Source of the DNA: Bufo bufo
Lineage: Eukaryota; Chordata; Amphibia; Anura; Bufonidae
Assembly: GCF_905171765.1 (NCBI RefSeq)
Contig: NC_053392.1
Span: forward strand, 503,856,556-503,920,555
Direction of reading: 5' to 3'
DNA length: 64,000 nucleotides
The translations under genes were made by a program, and so were the position numbers. Numbering within the stretch: the stretch's first letter is position 1; each line of letters begins with the position of its first letter. The notes under the pieces were generated by a model, which made no database searches, was not told where the DNA came from, and saw only the letters and a program-made list of their open reading frames with translations. This document shows positions 20,242 to 31,502 of the stretch, in pieces.

Positions 20242-21536
20242 CAGAGCCAGCTCCAGGTTCATGTGGACCCTTGGGCGATAAATCTCAGTGGGCCCCCTTT
20301 GTGGAATTTGTCAATTGTCAATCTGAGTGTTAAAAAACGGAAGCGCGGGCTTCCTGCTCAGACGCACCTTCTCCCAGCAGAGATCAGGGAAAGCATCCTG
20401 TTCTAAAAATGAGCCGTAGCCTGTACTATGCTTCCAGGCTCATTGTTAGTATATCCCATTTCAGGCCACTAGGTGGCAGCACTAAACTGTGATATTGGGA
20501 TTTCTATAGAGAATAATGGAGCAATTTCCATTATTCTGTATAAGTTGCAATCTGATAAAAAGTTATTTAACCCCTTCAACCCTGGGCCTGTTTTCACCTT
20601 CCTGCCCAGGCCATTTTTTGCAAATCTGACATGTCACTTTATGTGGTAATAACTTTAAAACGCTTTTACTTATACAGGCCATTCTGAGATTGTTTTCTCG
20701 TCACATATCGTACTTTATGAAAAAAAATACCAAATTTACCCAAAATTTGGAAAAATTAGCAAATTTATCAAATTTTTATTTCTCTACTTTTATAATAGAT
20801 AGTAATACCTCCAAAATTAGTAATTACTTTACATTCCCCATATGTCTACTTCATGTTTGGATCATTTTGAAAATGACATTTTATTTTTTGGGGACGTTAG
20901 ATGGCTTAGAAGTTTGGAAGCAAATCTTGAAATTTTTCGGAAAATTAGCCAAGAACCTTAACCACTGGGCTATAGAGCTTCATGTTAATCTGCTGTACAT
21001 ATATTATGGCTAAAAACCTCAGTAGTAGTTTCCCACATATTATGCATTCATATATATCAGAAATATGAATATTTATATATTTAGTAATTACACATTTATT
21101 TTGTGCCATACTTTTTTTTTACAATTACAAAATATATATAATATACTCCTGCTGTATAGAAATACCTATATGAGGTTTTTCTAGCACAGTTTAGCATTGA
21201 GCTTCATAGCTCAGTGGTTAAGGTTCTTGCCTCTAATGTAGAAGGTTGTGAGTTCAAATCCCGGCAGAAACATTTTAGAAATGGAGGCTAAATTAGACTT
21301 AAATACACTGGGTGTCCCCAAGCATACTGATAATCCCCAAGCATACTGATAATGCTTGGGGATACCCCCTTCATGTTCATAGCACTGACTCCATATATGG
21401 GCATAGCCATATATGGAGTCAAAGCAGGGAGTCCTGACTGTTCAGTAACACTGGGGGATTCCCCATACAGCGATCTTCAGCATAGACCTGAGTGGACCCC
21501 CTAGGAGCAGTGGGCCGGGTGCTTACGCCGGCCCTG
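20242..21536. mobile_element. hAT element inserted in the DIRS element
   Basis: An exact 8-bp duplication gttttact (20234-20241, 21537-21544) flanks a 1,295-bp element. Ends are cagagccagctcc and, complemented, cagggccggcgta. The interior (about 20570-21060) is an A/T-rich repeat starting 'aaccccttcaaccctgggc'. It also includes the tRNA-like module at 21201-21272 and a cluster of small dyads at 21335-21425 (catatatgg...ccatatatgg). No transposase is recognised. Confidence 0.85.
21201..21272 (+). repeat. tRNA-like module (SINE head or tRNA pseudogene)
   Basis: A box A-like tagctcagtgg (21207-21217) and a box B-like gagttcaaatccc are spaced as in a tRNA. The acceptor and anticodon stems do not pair well, so a functional tRNA is unlikely. 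It is probably the RNA polymerase III promoter part of a SINE captured within the hAT element. Confidence 0.55.
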
Positions 21537-21544
21537 GTTTTACT

Positions 21545-22892
21545 CTACCCCTTCTCTTGTCAAGAAAACAAATGGCTCGTTTTAAACGATAATAAACTTG
21601 AAGTGTTTGAACCATTATTTACTGTACGAGAGATTTTGAATAGAATCCATCAGGTTGGCTCTGAACAATCTCTTCCCAGACTGTTTTATGGCCACGGTAG
21701 ACCTGAGGGATGCGTACTATCATGTCCCTATCCATCCCAGCAACCAGATGTTTCTGAGAGTAGCAGTCCAACTAGAAGGGGAAGTTCTGCATCTTCAGTT
21801 CCAGGCCTTACCCTTTGGGCTTTCACAGGCTCCGAGGGTCTTCACAAAGATTTTATAAGAAATGATGGCCCACGTGTGGGAGAAGGAGATTGTCATTGTT
21901 CCCTACCTGGACAATTTTCTTCTGCCTGCCCAGTCAGGTCAGGTTCTTTATGGACAGATTGCCTGATTGAGGGGGGTTCTGTAAAAACTGGAATGGTAGG
22001 TAAACCTATAGAAGTCCAGTTTATGCCCAAGCTAGAAATGCCGCTTCTTAGGAATGATCCTGGACTCCAGTTCCCAGAGGTACGTGTTACCTCTTCAAAA
22101 ATCCATCCTTATCAAATCATGGGTTCAGCTTCTGCTCTTGCGTCTGTCGGTCACCCTGAGGGAGGCCATGTCTGTGCTGGGTCTCATGACAGCCGCTATT
22201 CTGGGGGTAGAGTGGGCCCAGTATCATTCAAAGCTCCTTCAGATTCTGCAGGATTGGGACAGATGTCTCCTCTCTCTGGACGAGGAGATCTCTCTATCAC
22301 CCCAGACTCTGAGTTCCTTGGGGTGGTGGATGGATCTGAAAAATGTATAGAGAGGAGTTCCTTGGCTCAGGGAGGCAGTTCTCACCTTGACCACGGATGT
22401 CATGTAGGGTCCCTTCTGTTGCACAGGAGCTGGGACAGCGATTCTCTGACTGCGAGTGCAGTCCTGATAGCCTTAGTACAGAATCTCCCAGTTATCAAAG
22501 GCAGAAATGTGAGAGTTTACTTGGACAATATGACAGCAGTTGCCTATATCAATTGGCAGGGAGGTACAAGGGCTCAGGGCCTTATGTCTCTTACTCATCA
22601 GATTTTCAGTCTAGCAGAAGCTTCTCTATTATCTCTTTCTGCAATACATCTAAGAAGAACAGACAATATAAAAGCGGACTTCCTCAGCCGTCATCATCTA
22701 AACCAGGGACAGTGGTCCCTAGACCAGGGTGTATTCAATCAGATTACAGCATTGTGGGGGATTCCGGAGATGGATCTTTTTGCCACCAGGTCAAACAAAA
22801 AGGTAGAAGTTTTCTTTTCCCTGTCTCCACGGGAGCATCTTAGAGCAGTGGACATATTGGCCCAACCTTGGGAGCAGGGCCTTCTTTATGCC
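21545..22892 (+). pseudogene. DIRS reverse transcriptase/RNase H remnant
   Basis: The RT core is in one frame at 21655-21915 (DLRDAYYHVPI, ALPFGLSQAPRVFTK). An in-frame stop follows FTKIL near 21857. The catalytic YxDD box is present as Y-L-D-N (21904-21915), so the second aspartate is changed. The RNase H part continues in another frame at about 22400-22890 (VRVYLDNMTAVAYINWQGG, LRRTDNIKADFLSR, then the DLFATR block). Frame changes and stops show it is dead. The 5' end is truncated relative to a full RT because the hAT insertion separates it from the upstream part. Confidence 0.85.
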
Positions 22893-22918
22893 TCCCCCCC
22901 CCCCCCCCCCCCCCCCCC
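22893..22918. repeat. Poly-C tract inside DIRS coding region
   Basis: An uninterrupted C run follows 'tttatgcctc'. It replaces what should be a short proline-rich coding segment and disrupts the frame. The exact length may be a sequencing or assembly estimate. Confidence 0.9.
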
Positions 22919-22929
22919 TTAAGTTGTTA

Positions 22930-24414
22930 CCAAGGGTTCTTGGAAAAATCAGAGAGCCACAGTGATAGTTGTAGCTCCTTTTTGGCCGAGAAGGGTTTGG
23001 TTTTCCTGGCTCCGCAAGATGTCGATAGCAACCCCCTGGTTACTTCCAGAATCTTAGGAGCTTCTGTCTCAGGGTCCTGTCTTTCACCCAGAGGTGAAGA
23101 ATCTACACCCGACTGCCTGGTTGTTGAAAGGGAGATTTTAAAGAAAAGAAGTCTCTCTGAGGATGTGGTTAACACTCTGTTGGCCAGTTGTAAGAAGGTC
23201 ACTTCCGATATCTATCTGAGGGTTTGGAAGGCCTTTTACAGATTCGTCAATAGACCCGTGGATGTGCTTGACATTCCGCTTTTATTTGATTTTTATTTTT
23301 TTTTTACAAGAGGGATGGAAGAAGAAGCTTAGGCCTAGTACTTTGAAGGTTCAGATTTGAGCATTAAGCGCTTTATTTGAGTTTAAATTAGCCAAACATC
23401 CTTGGGTTAAGAGGTTTGTGACAGCAGTATCCAAGTTTTCCCCAGTCTGTAAAAGTAGGGTTCCTCCCTGGGATTTAAATTTGGTCCTTTTAGCTCTCTT
23501 CGGATCCCTTTTAAGCCTATTGATAAGATCTCCCCAAAAATGCTCTCCCTTAGGCCTCATGCACACGGCCGTGTTCCGCGGCCGAGAGCGGTCCGTGGTA
23601 ACACGGCCGGGATTCCTTCTGACAGCAGGAGCGCACGGCGTCATTGGTTGCTATGACGCCGTGCGCTTCATGCCGCCGCTGCTGTACAGTGATACACTGG
23701 TATAGATCATACCAGTGTATAGATCATACCAGTGTATCGCTGTACAGCAGCGGCGGCATGAAGCGCACGGCGTCATAGCAACCAATGACGCCGTGCGCTC
23801 CTGCTGTCAGAAGGAATCCCGGCCGGGTTACCACGGACCGCTCTCGGCCGCGGAACACGGCCGTGTGCATGAGGCCTTAAGCTTGCGTTCCTTCTGGCCA
23901 TTACCTCTGCTAGCAGGGTGAGTGAGATCACCGCTCTCTCCGTTGACCCTCCCTACTTAGTAACCTTGGAGGATCGGGTGGTGATTTCTCCTGATCTTTC
24001 TTTTTTACCAAAGTTTTCTTCCCATTTTCACCTTTCCCAGGAGATATAGTTACCATCCTTCTGTGCATCTCCTAAAAAATAAGAAGGAATCGGAATTGCA
24101 TTGTTTGGACGTTAGGAGGTGTATTATTCAATATCTACTGGTCACTTAGCCTTGGAGGACCTCCTTACGTCTGCTGCTTTTGATCCAGGGAGCAAAGAGA
24201 GGATCTGCGGCTTCTTCCCAGACTATTGCTAGGTGGATTAGACAGGCTATTTCCTTAGCATATTCTTCTAGGGGAGTTGTTCCGCCCTCGGAGTTCAGGG
24301 CTCACTCTACTAGATCAGTCTCCACTTCGAGGCCGGAGAGAGCTTCAGCTTCCATAGAGCAGATTTGTAGGGCGGCCACCTGGAGCTCTCCACATACTTT
24401 TTTTTAGGCACTAT
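22930..24414 (+). pseudogene. DIRS tyrosine recombinase remnant, MITE-interrupted
   Basis: Recognisable segments run in order: SLSEDVVNTLLASCKK (N-terminal SAM-like part), SASRVSEI with the first catalytic-type Arg (23915-23917), then RAHSTR with the His-x-x-Arg pair (24302-24313). The expected final Tyr (TAT, 24412-24414, in R-H-Y-R-L) is out of frame because of an 8-T run (24398-24405). A MITE (23553-23876) splits the gene, and further stops occur near 23358 and 24047. So the catalytic positions survive as fossils but no enzyme can be made. Confidence 0.8.
23553..23876. mobile_element. Near-perfect palindromic Harbinger-like MITE
   Basis: Exact TTA duplication (23550-23552, 23877-23879). 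Ends ggcctcatgcacacggccg and cggccgtgtgcatgaggcc are perfect inverses. Each arm carries gcggccgagagcggtccgtgg. The centre consists of two tandem atcataccagtgtat units. Removing the element plus one TTA would leave the DIRS frame continuous, so it inserted after the DIRS. Confidence 0.9.
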
Positions 24415-24541
24415 AGACTTCAGATCCCTTCTAATGAGGGCCTTACCTTTGGCTGTAAGGTACTTCTGGCTGTTGTCCCACCCTAGATAGAGTATCTTGC
24501 CTATTCTCAAGGGGTACTGTCATAGGCGAAAGAGAAATATT

Positions 24542-24895
24542 GGATTACACTTACCGGTAATTGGTTTTCTTTGAGCCTATGACATAATGTTTAGGTTTAT
24601 TAAGATATTATGTAACTTAGTTCTTGAGAAAGGACTGGGGATAGAGGGGGACGGTCCCTATTTTTTTGTTGTTTTGTTTTTGATGCCTGGACCTGAGAAC
24701 AGTGTTTAGCATGAATTCGGACGCATTGATTTGTTTCGGTTTTCTTGGCTTTTCCTTTAAAGTGGTTGTTTGAAAAAACACCACTCACCTGTTGAAAGTC
24801 TTGCTGCTCCAGTGCCGTGGCTCCCATTCCTACCGTTTCGGGTAGCTGGACGGGAATTGATGAGATCACCTGGCAGTTGCAGCCAATCAATGGCC
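24542..24895. other. DIRS 3' flank, no gene
   Basis: Includes a further 'gagcctatgaca' motif (24574) similar to the DIRS terminal repeat, a T-rich stretch and a T2-like 'tttaaagtggttgtttg' near 24757. Confidence 0.45.
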
Positions 24896-24898
24896 TAA

Positions 24899-25350
24899 GC
24901 CCTCATTCACACGAGCATTACGGATTCTCTCAGGGTCTGTCCAGGAAAAAACTGATACGTTTGCATGCAAATTCAGTCAGTTTTGTCTGCGATTTGCGTT
25001 CAGTGTTTCAGTTTTTTCTGCACAGGTGCAATCAGTTTTTAATGTGTTTTTCACAAACTGAAGAATAATAATGTACATCTCCTAGCAACCATCAGTGAAA
25101 AACGCATTGCATCTGGATGCATTCCGTTTTTCATTAAAACCCCATTGATTTATATGGAACCAGAGCTGTGTGAATAAACTCAGAATATAGGACATGCTGA
25201 GATTTTTCCTGAACGCAGAAATGATGCGTGAAAAACAATGCTTATGTGCACAGACACAGTGAAATGAATGGGTCAGGGTTCAGTACAGATGGTATGTGTT
25301 TTCTTCATGCATCGCACCAGGACCGAAAACTCGCTTGTGTAAAAGAGGCC
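24899..25350. mobile_element. Harbinger-like MITE, TAA duplication
   Basis: Exact TAA at 24896-24898 and 25351-25353. Ends gccctcattcacacgagc and gcttgtgtaaaagaggc are inverse. The interior carries 'aaaaacgcattgcatc' and 'aatgaatgggtcagggttcag' blocks related to the 981-bp family. Confidence 0.75.
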
Positions 25351-25489
25351 TAAGATCAAATGTACAAGAACAGCACATTGCTTGATTGGGAGCTGCAATG
25401 CAGTAACCAGGCTCAACCACTGTGCAGAGAATGTAGTTCCTTGCCTGGTTCTGGGTTACTCTGGAACTTTGAAAGTGGTGTCTATTTAA

Positions 25490-25951
25490 GGCCTCTTTCA
25501 CAATACCGTATGGCTATTTCAGTGTTTTGCGGTCCGTTTTTCACGGATCCGTTTTTTTGTTTCCGCTGTGTTTCCGTTTCCGTTCCGTTTTTCCGTATGG
25601 CATATACAGTAATTACATAGAAAAAATTGGGCTGGGCATAAAATTTTCAATAGATGGCTCCGCAAAAACGGAACGGATACGGAAGACATACGGCTGCATT
25701 TCCGTATGTGTTCCGTTTTTTTTTGCGGACCCATTGACTTGAATGGAGCCACGGAACGTAATTTGCAGGCAATAATAGGACATGTTCTATCTTTTAACGG
25801 AACGGAAATACGGAAACTGAGGAAACTGAGGGCATACGGAGTACATTCCGTTTTTTTTTTTTTGCAGAACCATTGAAATGAATGGTTCCGTATACGGAAT
25901 GCAAAAAACGGCCCACAAAACGAAAAAAAAAACGGTAGTGTAAAAGAGGCC
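25490..25951. mobile_element. Harbinger-like MITE, 'ccgtatggct' family copy 1
   Basis: Exact TAA at 25487-25489 and 25952-25954. Ends ggcctctttcacaataccg and ggtagtgtaaaagaggcc are inverse. Copies 2 and 3 are at 34509-34893 and 54214-54680. All share 'tttttgcggacccattgact' and 'gcatacggagtacattccg'-type blocks. Confidence 0.85.
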
Positions 25952-26474
25952 TAAAACAAACTTTGCATAAATCAGTTGTAAAAGCAAATATAGGAAATAA
26001 ACAATGTATTATATGTTTATTACAAAAGTGCCTCTTTCTCCACTTGAGCTACTTTTCCTCCCCCTGCACTGATTATTTCACTATGATTCAATTCACTGCT
26101 AAAATCTGGTTTAAGAGATAAGGTGAATTAACAGTTTACTGAGATCAATTTACATGCTACCCAGAAGTCTGCAAATAGTATGGAAAGGTTGGACCTATTT
26201 TTTATTTTTTCTCCCCTCTCTCTCATCTTAACAGCCCCAATTTCTATTTTTATTATTTTAGGATATGTATGTATGGGTGGGTGGAAGGTGATGGTTGGTA
26301 TAATCATGTATACTAAATGTGTAACATACATTTTTGGGTTGTTGTAATGCTATGTAATCATGTAATGTTATGGCCATAATACAATAAATTAGTAAACAAG
26401 AATATAGAAGTCTGCATAGGTGAGGGGGTGGAGAAGTGGGCTGCTGGAGGGAGACAGAGGCACAGACATTCAGC

Positions 26475-26700
26475 AAAAAAGTCCAAATGGATCCAGCGAC
26501 AGGTGTTCTTCATGGATTCATAGTAGAAAGTATACTATAGTATTACTTTATACTATGAATCCATAAAGAAGGCCTGTCTTATGGTTGAAGCGCGTTGACT
26601 TTATGTAGGAGGGTTACTTTGTTTATACATTTTTTTTAAAATGAAGATATAAAGAATGTAAAGAATTTGACTCGCTGGATCCATTTGAACTTTTTTGCTG
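26475..26700. repeat. Inverted-repeat element with inner hairpin
   Basis: Outer arms caaatggatccagcgac (26483-26499) and tcgctggatccatttg (26671-26686) are inverse. An inner dyad at 26507-26570 reads atggattcatagtagaaag ... ctatgaatccataaag. The right half includes 'gaagcgcgttgac'. Class unknown. Confidence 0.65.
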
Positions 26701-28790
26701 CATCTACGTTGGGTGTGAACACAGCCGGATCCGTGCAGAGCAGGTCAGAGCACCTTTACCACTTTAGAGCTGGACTTTCTTCTATCCACAGACACAGAGA
26801 CCCTGCTGCTGTCTCTAGGGAACTCAAATCGCAGCCACACTGCTCAGTACTGCTGTATAATATCCTCCTGCTACTGGGTGTGCTATGGATAGGTTTGAGA
26901 GCTAGGTCTCATCTTCTATGTGTGGTGTATGGGAGACATCATAGCAGCTAGTCTTCATCTGCAATCTAAGGGAAAACTGACAATTAGATATGGATCCTGC
27001 CGAACTTAAACTGATCATAAATGTAGAATGCAAGTCATATAATGGCCAGACATAGTGTCATTCTGCATGAAAACTCACCTAAAAGAATAGGTATGCTTTG
27101 TTATTCTTTTCCCCCCCAAATATATTCATGTTTTTTCTATAAATGGAACCCATATTTTGTATGTTTTCTGATTTGTCTGGGCAATGAGTTAATTTTAAGG
27201 GCACATGGATGCTGCTTGTGCCACTCGCTGGCCTGTGGAGGAGTGTATGCGGAGAGAATAGGAGTGTTGGTTGAGGCTATGAGGGTGGTTGTAGTCCTCA
27301 CGATGGTTAATCCTACTCCAAATGCCCCTCAGGCCACACTGGCAGTACATGGAGGGACCCAACCAATCTTCTCCTCTGGGAACACTTTAGACTGGTGGGG
27401 TCTCTTGCCTGGTGGTGGCTGGGGTGCTCTTTAAATCAGAATGAGCAGAGGGGTGCAAGGCAGTAGAACAGAAGGATAATGATCGGGTATAGATAACCTA
27501 AACCAGGCCGACTTGATTATAGCAAAATAAAGACTCCCTTTTACTGAATAGATGATAGGTGTCGCAGTACAAATACATGCAGCAGGCACAGTTATAAAAT
27601 ACTTCACAGAGTAGGCTTTTTCCCAAAAGGTTGTATATATAAATTGTCCAATGATGGTAGTAATCTTCCTTGAGTCTCGCTCTCTTTCTAGAAAAGCCAG
27701 CCTGCTTGCAACTCCCAAAATTTTATCTGCAATGCCAAGTCTGCGGGGTGCAGTCCTAGATCAGTTGACCAATTTGTCTCAGAAGTGTGGCGGGCGCCAG
27801 AAGCAATAAACTCAGACTATGGGCAGTAAAGTCCAAAGCCATAATTGTGTGTTACCTTTCCTGACAGTCAAAGCGGGGCCTGCATGGTCCTCAACTATCT
27901 GCAAAATTACAATGCTTCTTTCTCTTAGAAGTAGTTCTCAGCAAAGTTGCTTTTTTTCTGGCAGATTTCCACCAATGGTGTTATCCTGGAGAAGAGTTCT
28001 TTCAGGACCTATTTGGCAAACACCCCAAATACAGGTCTTTTGTCCAGCTTGGCTTGCAATTAACTCCCTTTTGCCAGCCAGGGTAAAATAGGACCTGCTC
28101 ACTGAGGTGGCCGCACATGCTCAGTTTCATCGTTCAGTTGCCTCCTGAGCTGTGATAGGCAGAGCATGGACACGCCCCCTTAGCTACAGCAGATAAGACA
28201 CTCCCCTTGAGCTGCCAGCTTGATATAAATCTAGCAGAGCAATGATTGGGGAGATCTCTGGATCCATGTGAAGTACAGGTCTAGCCTTGTTAGAAAGAGA
28301 TTGTCATGTACTATATAATGTCTGATTTTTAGTTTTTAAATTAGTGATGGGATACCCCTTTAAGCCTTTGGCAGTGAACCTGGTATTAACCCTTGTTTAT
28401 GCAGGTTCTTATACATTTATTAGTTCTGCCATTGTATTTTTATAGATCCAGAAAGTACTTGCTGCGAGAACAGGGATGTCATAAGCCAGCCAAAGGAATG
28501 TCACTGTTTATCCTTGTCCGTCCTGTGCCATTGTCTGTTTGTCAGCTTCTCTAGGTGATGACTTCGGTAGAGGCGAGTAGGGATATTTTGTTAATGTAAC
28601 CACAGGTATTCAGGTTGTTCCAAGTCACGGTTTGTGTCTGTATCAGCCTTTCATGATACCGCAGGACTGTACAGGGATATTTATACCATGGAAAACAAAT
28701 ACAACTTCCATTAGACTTGACTACTATATTGTCATTGTGCAACAAAGCTGGGACATATTTGTGCTACCAGCAAGTACAGGGTGGTGTTCA
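26701..28790. other. No gene recognised; possible old retroelement
   Basis: Two kilobases without clear terminal repeats. The stretch about 27430-28100 reads like old repeat sequence (for example 'caataaactcagactatgg'), possibly an LTR-element fragment, but no RT, LTR pair or primer site could be supported. A T2-like end ('ggataccccttta') occurs at about 28350. Confidence 0.35.
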
Positions 28791-28829
28791 ATTTAAAGGG
28801 GTTGTAAACCTTTATAAAGCTATTGATTA

Positions 28830-29294
28830 GGCTACTTTCACACTAGCGTTTTAATTTTCCGGTATTGAGATCCGTCATAGGGTCTCAATACCGGAAAAAA
28901 CGCTTCAGTTTTGTCCCCATTCATAGTCAATTGGGACAAAACTGAACAAAACGGAATGCGCTAAAATGCATTCCGCTTCGTTTAGTTGCGTTCCCATACC
29001 GGAGAGCAAACCGCAGCATGTTGTAGTTTGCTTTCCGTCCTGGGATGCGGAGCAAGACGGCATGACCCCCAATGCAAGTCAGTGGGGATGGATCCGTTTT
29101 CTCTGCCACAATAGAAAACGGATCCGTCCTCTATTGACTTTCAATGGCGTTCATGACGGATCCGTCTTGGCAATGTTAAAGATAATACAACCGGATCCGT
29201 TCATAACGGATGCAGACGGTTGTATTATCAGTAACTGAAGCGTTTTTGCTGAACCCTGCCCGGATCCAGCAAAAACGCTAGTGTGAAAGTAGCC
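28830..29294. mobile_element. Harbinger-like MITE, GGATCC family
   Basis: Exact TTA at 28827-28829 and 29295-29297. Ends ggctactttcacactagcg and cgctagtgtgaaagtagcc are perfect inverses. The interior has several ggatccg motifs and a 'tgaacaaaacggaatgcgc' arm. Confidence 0.85.
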
Positions 29295-29297
29295 TTA

Positions 29298-30879
29298 GTG
29301 AGCGAGCTCTGGTGCATGTACAGCGTGCCGGGTCAGTACACCTTGCTGCACTGCGCATGCGCCAGATGCCGTCAGAGCTGGCTTGGACTGCAGGACTCTT
29401 CACCTGACTGGCACTACCCAGGTGACTCGAGGGGTAATAGCATATAGTGTTAGCACTATCCTAAATTGATTTTCTACACTAAGTATAAAGTGTCCATTTT
29501 ATAGGGGTACATGTTGAGGAAGCTATTGCAAAGTAGTAGTTAAACAGTTGTATCCACTCAGGATTGGCCATTGGGTCCCACCATCCCCACGATGATCTGT
29601 TTCAGAGTAGCTCTGGTGCCAGAACTACACAACTCTGTCCATTGTATAGTGGATGGAGCTGGTTACTGCAGGACTACTCCCATTAAAGTGACTTAGAGCA
29701 GCGCTGCAATTACGAGCTCAGTCCACTGCACAGTGGATGGCGCTGTTCTGAAAGAGGGTCTCCCACCATACAGATATTGATGGCTTATCCTAAGCATAGG
29801 CCATCAGTAGTAAAGGAAAATTAAGTGACGGGTTCCCTTTAAATTTAGCATATAAATGTTTGTAGTAAGCTCCTATACTCCAGTATTAATTGAGTTAAAG
29901 GGGTTGTGTGTGTGTTGGGCATACCTTCCCAGCGCTGACTCCCCGCTCCTTCTTCTCCATTGATTGGCTGCAGCAGTGTCAAACTGGATGTTAACAACAA
30001 GGGAGCCCAGAGGAGAATCCCAGGCCTGGAGGAGAAGGAGTCTGGAAAACAGGTGAGTAAGCTTCCCTTTACAGAGCCAGCCAATTGGGGGGGCAACCAA
30101 CCTCTCATCCGTCCCATTCTTGCATAACTCCATAAGACTAGGTTTACATGTTGTGGATGAGTAGTATTAAAAAAAATAATAAAAAATGCAAGAAAAACAT
30201 CATAATTTTTTATTTTTTTTATCTCCATTTCTGCAGTTTTGTTATGTGGTTATTGCTCGAGCACTTTTCATAGGCATGTTTGTAGTGCGTTTTACATTTT
30301 TATACACGTTTTATAAAAAAAAAATGTTTATACGTGTTTTATATTTATATAAATGCTGCACCCAGTAATATCTGGATGCAACATTTTTCACAGCAAAAAA
30401 TGCAGTGAAAAACACTACAAAAAAAGCAGCATTTTTGAAAAAAATGTAATCGTATTGTGGCACCAACCGTAGCGCTGGCATTTTCCTGCTCCGATATGAC
30501 CGGTTCAGTGATAAAACGCTATACAGGCTGAAGCTTTCAGAACTCCTTTCCCTGTAGGTTCGAACCTTTTTTCCATCTCTCTAATCAGCCGCAGGTGATT
30601 CGCCTTCCTGTATCCGTGGATACGATCGGGTGTCGTGTAGATAATTAGACAAGGTGCTCTTAGGCTCTTGGAGACCTGCATGAAATTGCGTGATCAAATC
30701 TTGGTGACAGGGAAGATATTTTACTGGACTTTTTCACATTTTTACTCTTACGATCAGGATTGCGTGTGGCAAAATCCGCACCGCAGATCATGTACATTGT
30801 AATTTATGAGAATTTTAAATTCTCAATGCACAGAATGCAGATTTTTTTTCCGCATGGATTTTGACCTATAGTGCGGATC
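29298..30879. other. T2-like ends and old sequence, no gene
   Basis: Right-type T2 end 'gacgggttccctttaa' at 29828-29842 and a left-type 'ttaaaggggttgtgtg' at 29894. The left partner of the first could be the TTAA at 28793-28796, but the ends match poorly. Positions 30480-30720 show nothing recognisable. Confidence 0.4.
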
Positions 30880-31308
30880 TTAAAATCTGCAGCATGTCAA
30901 TTTTATTTTATTTTTCCTGACCGGATTTTCTTCATTCACTTTGTAAAATCCACATGCGGAAAATCCGCCCCAAATCTGCATGCAAATCCGCACCAATTGA
31001 TGCGGATTGACCGCACAGATTTGCCCGGGAAGACACTTGCGGATTTCAGTGCTGATTCTCCGCACATGAATCCTGAACATGTGCATGTACCCTAAAAGTA
31101 AACCTCGCATAATCCGTTTGTGTTTTTTGTCTTTTTAATATTTTTTTATTTATTTATTTTTGTTACCCATTTCTTGATTCGATATTATTATTTATTTATT
31201 TTTTATTTAATGCAGAACTAAACCTCCTTCCCCGTGATAGAAATACCTATTCTTGTCCGCAAATACGGGCAAGAATAGGAAATGTTCTATTCAAAAATAA
31301 AATAATAA

Positions 31309-31344
<36 letters not shown>

Positions 31345-31500
31345 TTTGTGGGTGCCGTTGAACAAACATATAGTTGTAGACAGCGCATTGTGTGCTGTCC
31401 GCATTTTTTGCGTCCCCATTGAAATGAATAGGTCTGCATCTGATCCGCAAAATTGTGGGAACTGATGCGGACAGAAAAATACGGTTGTGTGAATGGACCC
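30880..31500. repeat. Decayed MITEs plus (TA)n microsatellite
   Basis: About 30780-31093 has 'aaaatctgcagcatgtcaatt' and ends 'catgtgcatgtaccct', a Harbinger-like right end. Positions 31310-31340 are a (TA)n tract. Positions 31240-31500 look like a MITE that ends 'cggttgtgtgaatggaccc'. Confidence 0.5.
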
Positions 31501-31502
31501 TA

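Larger units (their letters stand above)
19666..24541 (+). mobile_element. DIRS-type tyrosine-recombinase retrotransposon, broken
   Basis: Inverted terminal repeats lie at 19666-19690 and 24517-24541 (core ctctttcgcctatgacag and its complement). Between them, in the usual DIRS order, lie reverse transcriptase, RNase H and tyrosine recombinase remnants on the plus strand. The 5' part (19690-20240) probably covers the gag-side region, but no intact frame is seen. Later insertions are a hAT (20242-21536) and a Harbinger-like MITE (23553-23876). A short segment near 24640 is the inverse of one near 19757 (ctctatccccagt), which may be the internal complementary region of DIRS elements. DIRS use of a recombinase instead of an integrase is established family knowledge; assignment here rests on domain order and motifs. 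Confidence 0.85.

Noticed and set aside
19867..20281. Open frames of 130-135 residues on both strands
   Set aside because: GC-rich 5' part of the DIRS element; open on both strands, no recognisable domain, and one runs into the hAT insertion.
21201..21272. Functional tRNA gene
   Set aside because: Box A and B are present, but the acceptor and anticodon stems pair poorly, and it lies within a transposon.
21492..22922. 476-residue open frame taken as one gene
   Set aside because: It begins inside a hAT, crosses into the DIRS remnant, runs out of frame with the RT core, and ends in a poly-C-derived proline run.
27430..28100. Possible LTR retrotransposon
   Set aside because: No paired LTRs, primer-binding site, polypurine tract or coding similarity could be found; left as unclassified old sequence.
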